NCBI GenBank assembly: GCA_040507895.1
Contig: JBEVNX010000009.1
Span: forward strand, 1 to 10,507
Reading direction: 5' to 3'
DNA: 10,507 bases
DNA from: JBEVNX01 sp040507895
GTDB lineage: Bacteria > Desulfobacterota > Binatia > JACPRU01
In this document: piece after piece, positions 1-7,978 of the stretch
Numbering within the stretch: position 1 is the stretch's first letter
How the letters are laid out: each line of letters begins with the position of its first letter
Program-made: the position numbers and the translations under genes
Notes under the pieces: model-generated
The model's input: only the letters and a program-made list of their open reading frames with translations
Told to the model about the DNA's origin: nothing
Database searches by the model: none

Positions 1-65
1 GGCTGGCGAACCACCGTGACCTGGTGAAATGGATCGAAGAGCGAGCTGCACAAGCCCGCGCTTGA
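1..65 (+). CDS. 3' end of an unidentified rightward gene (partial)
   Basis: The third forward frame is open from the window edge to a TGA at 63-65 and encodes 20 residues ending ...DLVKWIEERAAQARA. Codons are G/C-rich at third positions like the rest of the window, and the tail looks like an amphipathic helix. The other two forward frames stop within the first 30 bases. The gene converges on mtnA, whose stop lies 12 nt further on. A 5-bp all-GC stem with loop TTGAC (57-71) spans the end but has no T-tract, so I do not call it a terminator. The product cannot be named from so little sequence. Confidence 0.45.
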   Translation, partial: LANHRDLVKWIEERAAQARA

Positions 66-77
66 CGCGCGCCGCTT

Positions 78-1139
78 CTAGCGTCGCTCGCGCTCGCGGC
101 CGGCTTCGCCTGCGGCGCGCACCAGGCGCGCCAGGTTCTTTCGATAGGGCGCCCGAGCGATGCCTCGCTCGGTGACGATCGCGGCGATCAAGTGGCCGGG
201 GGTCACGTCGAAGGCCGGGTGGAAAACGTGCACGCCGCGGGGCGCGAGCGTTGCGCCGCCGATCTGAGTGAGCTCGTCCGGGCTTCGCTCCTCGATCGGG
301 ATGTCGGCGCCGCGGCGCGTGCGCAGATCGACGGACGACAGCGGCGCCGCGACGTAGAACGGGACGCGGTGGCGCCGTGCCAGTACGGCGATCGTGTAGG
401 TCCCGATCTTGTTCGCCACGTCGCCGTTGGCGGCCGCGCGATCGGCGCCGACGACCACCGCATCGACGGCGCCTTTCTGCATCAGGTGGCCGACCATGTT
501 GTCGGTGACCAGCGTGCAAGGGATGCGGTCGCGGAGGAGCTCCCAGGCAGTCAGCCGCGCGCCCTGGAGGTAAGGCCGTGTCTCGCACGCGACGACCGAG
601 ATGCGCTTGCCGACCTCGCGAGCGCGGCGGATGATGCCGAGCGCAGTGCCGTATCCGGCGGTGGCCAGCGCCCCCGCGTTGCAGTACGTGAGCACCGTGC
701 CTTCGTCGGGCAGCAGCGCGGCGCCGTGACGGCCGAGCTGGCGGTTGGCGGCAACGTCCTCGTCGTGGATGGCTTGCGCTTCGCGCTCGAGCCGGTCGCG
801 CAAGCGCGCCATCGGTGCGCCGCGATGCTCGCGGTAGACGCGGCGCATGCGCTCGATCGCCCAGGCGAGATTGACGGCGGTCGGGCGAGTGTCGAGTAAC
901 GCGCGACAAACGCGCTCGAACTGGGTGTCCGCGCCGCGGGCGGACAGCCGTCGCGCGCCGAGCGCCACCCCCATGGCGGCGGCGACGCCGATCGCCGGGG
1001 CGCCGCGAACGACCATGTCGCGGATGGCGCGCGCTACCTCGCGGTGGTCGCGGTACACGCGATACACCTCGCGCGACGGCAGCAAGCGCTGATCGATCAT
1101 CACGACCCGCCCGCGACGCCATTCGACGGTTCGGACCAT
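78..1139 (-). CDS. mtnA: S-methyl-5-thioribose-1-phosphate isomerase (MtnA)
   Basis: MtnA converts 5-methylthioribose-1-phosphate to 5-methylthioribulose-1-phosphate in the cytosolic methionine salvage pathway. The 353-residue product has the usual family length. It carries the substrate-binding RGAPAIG loop (45-51), the catalytic Cys153 in TYCNAGALAT, and Asp233 in GADRAAANGDVANKIGTY. The Cys and Asp are 80 residues apart, the spacing known for the catalytic pair of characterised MtnA. The C-terminal part has IPIEER and HPAFDVTP. The reading frame stays open upstream, but the family N-terminus (VRTVEWRRGRVVMIDQRLLP) fixes the start at the ATG 1137-1139, two bases after the stop of the upstream SDR gene (TGA-CC-ATG). 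No good Shine-Dalgarno is visible, so translation is probably coupled. Other methionine-salvage genes (mtnK, mtnN or mtnP, mtnB-D) are absent from the window. Archaeal ribose-1,5-bisphosphate isomerases are related, but the sequence reads as bacterial MtnA. Confidence 0.96.
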   Translation of the reverse strand: MVRTVEWRRGRVVMIDQRLLPSREVYRVYRDHREVARAIRDMVVRGAPAIGVAAAMGVALGARRLSARGADTQFERVCRALLDTRPTAVNLAWAIERMRRVYREHRGAPMARLRDRLEREAQAIHDEDVAANRQLGRHGAALLPDEGTVLTYCNAGALATAGYGTALGIIRRAREVGKRISVVACETRPYLQGARLTAWELLRDRIPCTLVTDNMVGHLMQKGAVDAVVVGADRAAANGDVANKIGTYTIAVLARRHRVPFYVAAPLSSVDLRTRRGADIPIEERSPDELTQIGGATLAPRGVHVFHPAFDVTPGHLIAAIVTERGIARAPYRKNLARLVRAAGEAGRERERR

Positions 1140-1141
1140 GG

Positions 1142-2137
1142 TCAAGCCGCGTCCAGGAGCCGCGTGCGGGCGAACTCGACGAGCGCGTCGCGGGTCGAGA
1201 GGCGCGGAGCGAATCCGAGCTCGGCGCGGGCTCGCCTTCCGTCGGCGATACACGGAAACTGCAGGTAGTCGAGATGCGCGCTCGGAGCGATCGCCAAACC
1301 GACCTGGAACAGCGCGTCGAACATTCGCGCGGCGGCGAAGCGCAGCAACGGGACGGGTCTCCGCCCGCAGAGCCGGATCGCCGCGTGTAGCGGCAGAACG
1401 CCGTCGGCGCAAACGTTGAAGGCGCGCAGCGGCCCCTTGCCGCCGATCGCCACCGCGCGCTGGATCGCCGCGTGGAAGGCCTCGACCGCATCGCCGAGCG
1501 TGAGCGCCTGCACCATGGGATCGAAGCCGAGAATCGTCGGCACGGCGGGCAGGGTGAGATAGCGGCCGGCGAGGGTGCGCGCTCCCGGCGAGAGGATGGG
1601 CGCCGCGCGCAACACCGTGACCGCGCCGCCCTCGGCCTCGTGATAGCGCTCCGCCTGGCGCTCGGCGTCGACCTTTCCGCTCACCAGCGAATAGTCACGC
1701 CGGCCGGCGAGCGGCGCCTCCTCGGAGAGCAGGCTCGGATGCTCGGGTCCGGCGCCGTAGACGAGCGTGGAGCTGCCGAGCACGAGATGGGGAGCGATGC
1801 AGGAGCGGCCGAGCTGAACGAGCGCGTGGAGAAGATACATGGTGCCGAGCGACTCCAGCTCGTGCGCATAGCCGGGATTGCGAGCGGGGTGCTGCAGGAA
1901 CGCGAGGTGCACGATGACGTCGACGCGCTCACGGTCGAGCGCCTCCGCCATGCGCGCCGACGCGCTCGGTTCGGTGAGATCGACGCGGTAGTAGCGCGCC
2001 TTGCGGAACTCGGGGGCCGGAGGCGCGAGATCGAGCAGCACCACGCGCATGCAGCTCCCGTCGTCCTCGAGGCGACTCGCGAGCCGATTGCCGAGAAGAC
2101 CGAGCGTGCCGGTGAGCGCGATCCGGATCCGGCGCAT
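1142..2137 (-). CDS. NAD-dependent epimerase/dehydratase (extended/atypical SDR)
   Basis: This 331-residue Rossmann-fold protein belongs to the extended or atypical short-chain dehydrogenase/reductase group. Visible features are the N-terminal GTLGLLG dinucleotide-binding motif (GxxGxxG, residues 10-16), Asp36 after the second strand, the HLA motif (77-79) and the active-site strand GSSTLVYGA with Ser123. The usual YxxxK is not in register: Tyr149 and Lys155 are separated by five residues (YSLVSGK), although the following KVDAER matches the family pattern after the lysine. Substrate and reaction cannot be assigned, and catalysis may be altered. I chose the ATG at 2135-2137 because the protein then begins directly with strand 1 (RRIRIALTG) and a GGAAGG lies upstream, though at a longish distance (~13 nt). 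The frame is open further upstream into the preceding epimerase gene, from which it is separated by 56 nt. The stop lies 2 nt before the mtnA start. Confidence 0.85.
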   Translation of the reverse strand: MRRIRIALTGTLGLLGNRLASRLEDDGSCMRVVLLDLAPPAPEFRKARYYRVDLTEPSASARMAEALDRERVDVIVHLAFLQHPARNPGYAHELESLGTMYLLHALVQLGRSCIAPHLVLGSSTLVYGAGPEHPSLLSEEAPLAGRRDYSLVSGKVDAERQAERYHEAEGGAVTVLRAAPILSPGARTLAGRYLTLPAVPTILGFDPMVQALTLGDAVEAFHAAIQRAVAIGGKGPLRAFNVCADGVLPLHAAIRLCGRRPVPLLRFAAARMFDALFQVGLAIAPSAHLDYLQFPCIADGRRARAELGFAPRLSTRDALVEFARTRLLDAA

Positions 2138-2193
2138 CGGACCCGAACTACCTTCCGTGGCACCGTTTGACAACCCTGAAGGCTGCGTCGCCG

Positions 2194-3168
2194 TTACACG
2201 CGTTCGCGCAGCCACGCGATGGTGCGCTCGAGGCCTTCGCGCAGCGACACGCTCGCCCGGTATCCGAGCAACCGCTTCGCCTTCGAGACGTCGGCCTTGG
2301 AGTGGCGAACGTCGCCGCGCCGCGGAGCAGCGAACTTCGGCCGAACCTGGGTCCCGAGCAGCCGGTTCACTTCCTCGATGACATTGAGCAGCGTCGCGCT
2401 CTTCCCGCAGGCCACGTTGAACACTTCACCGGAAACGCGCTTGGCGGGAGCCGCCGCGGCCAGCAGGTTCGCTGCCACCGCGTTGTCGATGTAAGTGAAG
2501 TCGCGCGACTGGCGTCCGTCACCGAAGACGACGGGAGACTCGCCGCGTAGGATCGCGGCGATGAACTTCGGGATCGCCGCGCCGTAGGCAGAAAACGGGT
2601 TTTGTCTCGGCCCGAAGATGTTGAAGTAGCGCAGGCAGACGGTTTCCACGCCGTACACGTCGTGAAACACCTGCGTGTAGTATTCGCCGGCGAGCTTCGA
2701 GACCGCGTACGGGGAAAGTGGGCGGGGCGGCATCGTTTCCCTCTTGACGATCACCCGGTCGCGGTCCTTGGCCGCGGCGGTGAATCGGTCGCCATAGGCG
2801 CTCGAGGACGCTGCGTAGACGATGCGGCGCACGCCCGCCGCTCGGGCCGCGCACAGGAGCTCGAGAGTGGCGGTGACGTTGGCGGCATTGGACGTGATCG
2901 GGAACTCCACGGAGCGCGCGACCGAGGGCAGCGCCGCGAGATGGAACGCGATCGACACCCTGGCACACGCTCGCCGCGCGGCGTCCGCGTCGTTGAGGTC
3001 CGCCTCGATGACCTCGAGATCGCCGTCGAGCGATTGGAGATGCTCGAGGTTGGCGCGCGCGCCGGTGGAGAGGTTGTCGACCACGCGGACCCTTCGTCCG
3101 CGACGCAGCAGCGCTTCGGCGAGATGACTACCGATGAACCCTGCTCCGCCGGTCACGAGATACATCAT
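2194..3168 (-). CDS. UDP-sugar 4-epimerase-like SDR (GalE/WbpP type)
   Basis: This 324-residue extended SDR probably acts as a nucleotide-sugar epimerase (UDP-glucose, UDP-GlcNAc or UDP-glucuronate type) or dehydratase supplying cell-surface polysaccharide. It has TGGAGFIG (6-13), Asp31 selecting NAD, the serine strand YAASSSAYG (118-126), YAVSK (154-158) with the catalytic Tyr and Lys, RYFNIFGPRQ (180-189), DFTYI (223-227) and the C-terminal PRRGDVRHSKAD typical of sugar epimerases. Between YGD and the ETMPPRPLSPYAVSK segment there are roughly ten more residues than in most relatives (about 128-143, charged). Two ATGs lie in tandem at the start; a GGAGG 6-9 nt upstream serves either, and I use the first. 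It is the promoter-proximal gene of the leftward operon with the second SDR and mtnA. The precise substrate cannot be read from the sequence. Confidence 0.93.
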   Translation of the reverse strand: MMYLVTGGAGFIGSHLAEALLRRGRRVRVVDNLSTGARANLEHLQSLDGDLEVIEADLNDADAARRACARVSIAFHLAALPSVARSVEFPITSNAANVTATLELLCAARAAGVRRIVYAASSSAYGDRFTAAAKDRDRVIVKRETMPPRPLSPYAVSKLAGEYYTQVFHDVYGVETVCLRYFNIFGPRQNPFSAYGAAIPKFIAAILRGESPVVFGDGRQSRDFTYIDNAVAANLLAAAAPAKRVSGEVFNVACGKSATLLNVIEEVNRLLGTQVRPKFAAPRRGDVRHSKADVSKAKRLLGYRASVSLREGLERTIAWLRERV

Positions 3169-3188
3169 CGCCGTCCTCCGCGCGGACG

Positions 3189-3217
3189 TTGCTGCGCTAT
3201 CGCGTGCGCGCTGTCAA
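3189..3217 (-). promoter_or_regulatory. candidate sigma-70 promoter for the epimerase-SDR-mtnA operon
   Basis: On the reverse strand a perfect TTGACA (3217-3212) is followed after 17 nt by CAGCAA (3194-3189), a poor -10 match. Initiation would fall about 14 nt before the epimerase ATG, leaving room for the GGAGG. It sits in the 108-bp divergent gap between the epimerase and the GFA-family gene. Read on the plus strand, the same hexamers form a weak TTGCTG-N17-TGTCAA, so shared use is possible but unsupported. The -35 is strong and the -10 is weak. Confidence 0.4.
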
Positions 3218-3276
3218 CCCGGCGCCTGGAGGCTCGACGAGGTTCGTGAAAGAGTGTTCGCGGGGAGGAACTCCCG

Positions 3277-3756
3277 ATGCGGCTCGAAGGCTCGTGTCAT
3301 TGCGGGAAGGTGCGCTTCCGGGTGGAGTCGGAGACGCCAGTCCCGTTCATGTATTGCTACTGCTCGATCTGCCGCAAGACGACCGGCGGCGCGTTCGGCT
3401 GCAACATCATGGGGAAGCGCAAGACTCTGAAGGTCTCCGGCGAAAAGCACCTGCGAGTCTACCACGCAGTGATGCGCCGCCCCCGCAAGCGCCCGGGTCG
3501 CAGCAAAGCCGAGCGTTGGTTCTGCGGCGCATGCGGCACGCACTTGTACGTCCTCGACGACCGCTGGCCGCAAGGCGTGTGGCCGAACGCGGGCGTCATC
3601 GATACGCCTCTCCCGGTCGCCCCCGAGTACGTTCATTTGATGCTCCGCTACAAGCCGAAGTGGGTGCAGGTGTCGGGCCGGGGGCCGCGCTATCCCGAGT
3701 ACCCGAAGCTCTCGATCGACGAATGGCACGACCGCCATGACGAGCGCGTCCGTTGA
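3277..3756 (+). CDS. GFA-family zinc-binding protein
   Basis: This 159-residue protein belongs to the GFA family (named after glutathione-dependent formaldehyde-activating enzyme; most members have no proven reaction). The zinc ligands of the fold are all visible: CHC at 7-9, CYCSIC with Cys27, Cys29 and Cys32, and CGAC with Cys83 and Cys86. The N-terminus LEGSCHCGKVRF and the following CRKTTGGAF are classic for the family. The ATG at 3277 is preceded by GGGGAGG eight nt upstream, which fixes the start. There is no signal peptide, so the protein is cytosolic. The gene is divergent from the epimerase operon and lies 66 nt before hbd in the same direction; nothing suggests a shared pathway. The family is clear; the substrate is unknown. 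Confidence 0.9.
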   Translation: MRLEGSCHCGKVRFRVESETPVPFMYCYCSICRKTTGGAFGCNIMGKRKTLKVSGEKHLRVYHAVMRRPRKRPGRSKAERWFCGACGTHLYVLDDRWPQGVWPNAGVIDTPLPVAPEYVHLMLRYKPKWVQVSGRGPRYPEYPKLSIDEWHDRHDERVR

Positions 3757-3769
3757 GCGGATCGCCGGG

Positions 3770-3785
3770 CGCGATCTTGATCGCG
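3770..3785. promoter_or_regulatory. short inverted repeat upstream of hbd (possible operator)
   Basis: CGCGATC-TT-GATCGCG forms a 7-bp dyad in the 66-bp gap between the GFA gene and hbd, about 25 nt before the hbd Shine-Dalgarno. The symmetry and place would suit a dimeric repressor such as a TetR-type regulator of acyl-CoA metabolism, but no regulator gene is near. Dyads of this size also arise by chance in GC-rich DNA. Confidence 0.22.
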
Positions 3786-3822
3786 GCGGCCCGAAGTGAG
3801 ACCTGACGCGGGAGGTAGATCG

Positions 3823-4671
3823 ATGGAGATCCGCACCGTAGGCGTCGTCGGCGCCGGACAGATGGGCGGAGGCATCGCGCAGGTCGCGGCGCAGGCCGAC
3901 CTCGACGTGATCCTCTACGACGTCGCGCCGAAGATGTTCGCGCGCGCACTCGGCGGAATCCAGAGGAGCCTCGCGCGGCTGAGCGAGAAGGGCAAGCTCG
4001 GCGGGCGGGACGTCGTTCGGCTGATCGGCCGGATCCGCACCACGGCGAGCTTCGACGACCTCGCGGGCGCCGACGTGGTGATCGAGGCGGCGCCCGAGGA
4101 CTTCGACATCAAGAAGGACGTGTTCGCGCGCCTCGACAGCATCTGCCGCCCCGGCGTCATCCTGGCGAGCAACACGTCGTCGATCTCCCTCACGCAGCTC
4201 GGCGCCACGACCCAGCGGCCGGCTCAGGTCATCGGCATGCACTTCATGAATCCCCCGGCGGTGCTGCAGCTGGTCGAGATCGTGCGCGGCCTGGCCACCT
4301 CGGATGAAACCTGTGACACCGTGCGCGCGCTCGCCGAGCGCATGGGCAAGGTCACGATCCTCGCCAAAGACTACGCCGGGTTCATCGTCAATCGCATCCT
4401 CCTGCCGATGATCAACGAAGCGATCTACGCGGTCTATGAGGGCGTCGGCTCTGTCGAGGACATCGACAGTGGCATGAAGCTCGGCACGAACCAACCGATG
4501 GGGCCGCTGGCGCTGGCGGATCTGATCGGGCTCGATACGTGCCTGGCGATCCTCGAGAGGCTGCACACGAGCCTCGGCGAGGACAAGTACCGTCCCTGCC
4601 CACTGCTCCGGAACTACGTCGCGGCGGGCTACCTCGGCCGCAAAGCGGGCAAGGGTTTCTACGACTACTGA
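3823..4671 (+). CDS. hbd: 3-hydroxybutyryl-CoA dehydrogenase
   Basis: This cytosolic enzyme interconverts acetoacetyl-CoA and 3-hydroxybutyryl-CoA (or longer 3-ketoacyl/3-hydroxyacyl-CoA) with NAD(P), in beta-oxidation or butyrate/PHB-type metabolism. The 282-residue length is exactly that of stand-alone Hbd. Residues 1-190 form the Rossmann domain with VGAGQMGGGIAQ (GxGxxG at 10-15); the rest is the all-alpha dimerisation domain. Catalytic positions are in place: Ser119 in SNTSSIS, His140 and Asn143 in GMHFMNPP, Glu152 in LVEIV, and Asn190 in FIVNRIL. The C-terminus GRKAGKGFYDY is typical. The start ATG is chosen because GGAGGT lies six nt upstream and the protein begins at strand 1; an upstream in-frame GTG at 3796 lacks both. 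The gene stands alone without thiolase, crotonase or acyl-CoA dehydrogenase neighbours and converges on the cytochrome gene with 8 nt between stops. Confidence 0.96.
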   Translation: MEIRTVGVVGAGQMGGGIAQVAAQADLDVILYDVAPKMFARALGGIQRSLARLSEKGKLGGRDVVRLIGRIRTTASFDDLAGADVVIEAAPEDFDIKKDVFARLDSICRPGVILASNTSSISLTQLGATTQRPAQVIGMHFMNPPAVLQLVEIVRGLATSDETCDTVRALAERMGKVTILAKDYAGFIVNRILLPMINEAIYAVYEGVGSVEDIDSGMKLGTNQPMGPLALADLIGLDTCLAILERLHTSLGEDKYRPCPLLRNYVAAGYLGRKAGKGFYDY

Positions 4672-4679
4672 GCGCGCTT

Positions 4680-5249
4680 CTAGCGGCCCTCGAGGAAGTC
4701 GCGCTCCTCTCGCTCCTCCGCGGCATCGGCGGGGCTCTTGGGATTGAGCTCCCGCATCTCGTGGAGCTCGGCGGCCGTGACGTCGGGAAGATGCCGGATG
4801 AAGCGCACGAGCTTCCAGCTCGCTTCGTCGCTACTCGGGTCGTCGCTCCCCCAGGCCGGCATGCCTGTGAAACGCACGCCGTTCTTGATGATGTAGAAGA
4901 GCTCCCCGTCGGACAGCGATTGCGTCTCGGTTCGGCGCATGTCGGGCACCTTCGGATAGAGCCCGCGGCCCACCTCCGTGTCTCCGCTGCCGTCGTTGGC
5001 GTGGCAGATCGCACAGTGGTCGGCGAAGTGCGCGCGCCCTTCGGCGATCGCCTGCGGCGTCGCCGGCACCGGATTCGGCCTGCCGCGCTCGCCGCTCGGG
5101 ATCGCCCAGTGCCGCAGCCGGCGGGCGACGAACGCCTCGGCCGCCGACGGCTCCCGCCGCGCGCTGACGCCCCCGCGCAGAAAGGAGCCGACCAGCAGCA
5201 CGGCCGCCGCGCCGATCAGCAGGAAAACCATCCAGAGGATACGTCTCAC
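4680..5249 (-). CDS. membrane-anchored mono-heme cytochrome c
   Basis: This 189-residue class I c-type cytochrome is exported and probably carries electrons at the outer face of the cytoplasmic membrane. The N-terminus MRRILW is followed by a hydrophobic segment (7-24) without an obvious cleavage site, suggesting an uncleaved anchor. One heme-binding CAICH (Cys79, Cys82, His83) is present, with Met130 in GMPAW as the likely distal ligand. The C-terminal ~25 residues are Glu/Asp/Arg-rich. The start is a GTG (5247-5249) backed by GGGAGA about 5 nt upstream and by the basic residues it adds before the anchor; an ATG six codons later is the alternative. The gene is convergent with hbd and divergent from glnS across 84 bp. 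No partner oxidase or dehydrogenase is nearby, so its redox partner is unknown. Confidence 0.9.
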   Translation of the reverse strand: MRRILWMVFLLIGAAAVLLVGSFLRGGVSARREPSAAEAFVARRLRHWAIPSGERGRPNPVPATPQAIAEGRAHFADHCAICHANDGSGDTEVGRGLYPKVPDMRRTETQSLSDGELFYIIKNGVRFTGMPAWGSDDPSSDEASWKLVRFIRHLPDVTAAELHEMRELNPKSPADAAEEREERDFLEGR

Positions 5250-5333
5250 GACTTCTCCCGGGTCGAGGGTCGACGTCTCGCTCGGCTACGACTTTTCCCC
5301 CACCGGAGTGTCGGGTAGAAGCAGTCGAAATCG

Positions 5334-7004
<1,671 letters not shown>

Positions 7005-7015
7005 ACGGGCGCGCC

Positions 7016-7045
7016 TTGACTCGGTTCGCGGGGGTGGACTGTAAG
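7016..7045 (+). promoter_or_regulatory. candidate sigma-70 promoter of the DoxX remnant/dioxygenase unit
   Basis: TTGACT (7016-7021) and TGTAAG (7040-7045) are separated by 18 nt and match the consensus hexamers at five and four of six positions. Initiation would fall near 7052. A strong Shine-Dalgarno (AAGGAGAT, 7067-7074) follows, six nt before the GTG at 7081. The arrangement looks like the intact expression signals of the former doxX-like gene, now serving the dioxygenase. Confidence 0.42.
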
Positions 7046-7080
7046 AGATAGGGTGCTTCCGTGAGGAAGGAGATCGAGCG

Positions 7081-7196
7081 GTGAACGCGCGCTCCGCACA
7101 CAGGACTCTTCGTCCCTGATGGTCGTTCGTCTGGCGCTCGGCATCGTCATGCTGCCCCACTCGTTCGACCGGGCGATGGCCGGGTCGAATCGTTGA
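7081..7196 (+). pseudogene. 5' remnant of a DoxX-family membrane protein gene
   Basis: A GTG with an excellent Shine-Dalgarno opens a 12-codon frame ending in TGA at 7117-7119. The ATG at 7119-7121 overlaps that stop and opens a 25-codon frame ending in TGA at 7194-7196. The second frame, read back upstream of its ATG, encodes a segment with LRTQD and then LALGIVMLPH, which resembles the N-terminus and first membrane helix of DoxX proteins (usually continuing PHGAQK). Removing two bases from the GCGCGC run at 7086-7091 would join the GTG to this frame as V-N-A-L-R-T-Q-D. I infer a doxX-like gene disrupted by a 2-bp GC expansion and truncated after the PH at 7155-7160. The alternative is a pair of genuine short leader ORFs. 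Both frames are positioned to pass ribosomes to the dioxygenase start. Confidence 0.5.
7162..7192 (+). other. strong hairpin directly before the dioxygenase start
   Basis: TTCGACC (7164-7170) pairs with GGTCGAA (7183-7189), and inside it GGC (7172-7174) pairs with GCC (7179-7181) around a GATG loop, with one G-G mismatch. C7162-G7163 can pair with C7191-G7192 across a bulged T. The element fills the space between the last DoxX-like codons and the TTG at 7193. It has no T-tract, so it is more likely a translation-controlling hairpin or a REP-like palindrome than a terminator. I see no second copy in the window. Confidence 0.5.
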
Positions 7197-7978
7197 GCGC
7201 GTTGCCGGCCATCTTCGTCTCGCACGGCGCTCCGACGCTGGCGATCGAGCCGAGCCCGGCGCGAGCCTTCCTCGCCGCTCTAGGCCAAGAGATCGATTCG
7301 CGGTTCGGACGCCCGCAGGCGGTCGTGGCCGTTTCGGCGCACTGGGAGACTGCCGTTCCGGCCGCCAGCACGGCGGCCTTGCCTGCGACGATCCACGACT
7401 TCGGCGGCTTCCCGGACGAGCTCTACCGCATGCGCTATCCGGCGCCGGGTGCGGTCGCGACGGCGCAGGAAGTCGTACGGCGGCTCGCCGCGGCCGGCAT
7501 CGAGGCGACGACGGACCGCGACCGCGGCCTCGATCACGGCGCTTGGGTACCGCTTCGCCTCATGTATCCGGACGCGGACGTCCCCGTCACCCAGTTGTCG
7601 GTCCAGCCGTCGCGCGATCCGCGCTACCACCACCGGATCGGCGAAGCGCTGCGCCCGGTCTGCGAGGAGGGCGTGCTGCTGCTCGGCTCGGGCTCGATCA
7701 CGCACAATCTGCGCGAGCTCTCGGCCCGGCCGTCCGAGGAAGCCCCTCACGTGCGGCAGTTCGTCGACTGGATTGCCGATCGGGCCGAGGCGGGCGACAC
7801 CGCGTCGCTGCTCGACTACCGCCTGCTCGCCCCGCACGCCGAACGCAACCATCCCACCGACGAGCACCTGTTGCCCCTCTTCGTGGTGCTCGGCGTGGCC
7901 GCGTCGCAGCGCTTGCGCCGCATTCATGCGAGCGTCACCTTCGGATCGTTGCGAATGGACGCGTTCGCGGCCGATTGA
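7193..7978 (+). CDS. DODA-type extradiol ring-cleavage dioxygenase (class III, LigB fold)
   Basis: This 261-residue protein is of the YgiD/4,5-DOPA-dioxygenase type, which opens catechol rings; many bacterial members have unknown physiological substrates. Metal and active-site residues are visible: His11 in VSHGAPTLAIE, His50 in VSAHWET, His115 in DHGAWVPL, His171 in GSGSITHNL and His225 in HPTDEHLLPL. Length is normal and no signal peptide is seen. No ATG or GTG fits the N-terminus. The TTG at 7193 gives MSALPAIFVSHG, matching the family start, and overlaps the stop of the DoxX-like remnant (TTGA). A TTG at 7202 is the only near alternative. No Shine-Dalgarno is present, so translation probably depends on coupling. 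DODA-type and DoxX genes are, as far as I recall, often neighbours, consistent with the remnant upstream. The stop abuts the stop of the dehydrogenase remnant with no base between. Confidence 0.92.
   Translation: MSALPAIFVSHGAPTLAIEPSPARAFLAALGQEIDSRFGRPQAVVAVSAHWETAVPAASTAALPATIHDFGGFPDELYRMRYPAPGAVATAQEVVRRLAAAGIEATTDRDRGLDHGAWVPLRLMYPDADVPVTQLSVQPSRDPRYHHRIGEALRPVCEEGVLLLGSGSITHNLRELSARPSEEAPHVRQFVDWIADRAEAGDTASLLDYRLLAPHAERNHPTDEHLLPLFVVLGVAASQRLRRIHASVTFGSLRMDAFAAD

Noticed and set aside
57..71. GC-only 5-bp stem (CGCGC/GCGCG) between the partial left gene and mtnA
   Set aside because: Short, without a T-tract, and typical of random GC-rich sequence; not called as a terminator.
3214..4566. 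Long reverse frame (450 codons) covering the GFA and hbd genes
   Set aside because: It spans two well-supported forward genes and the gap between them; its composition is that of an antisense shadow.
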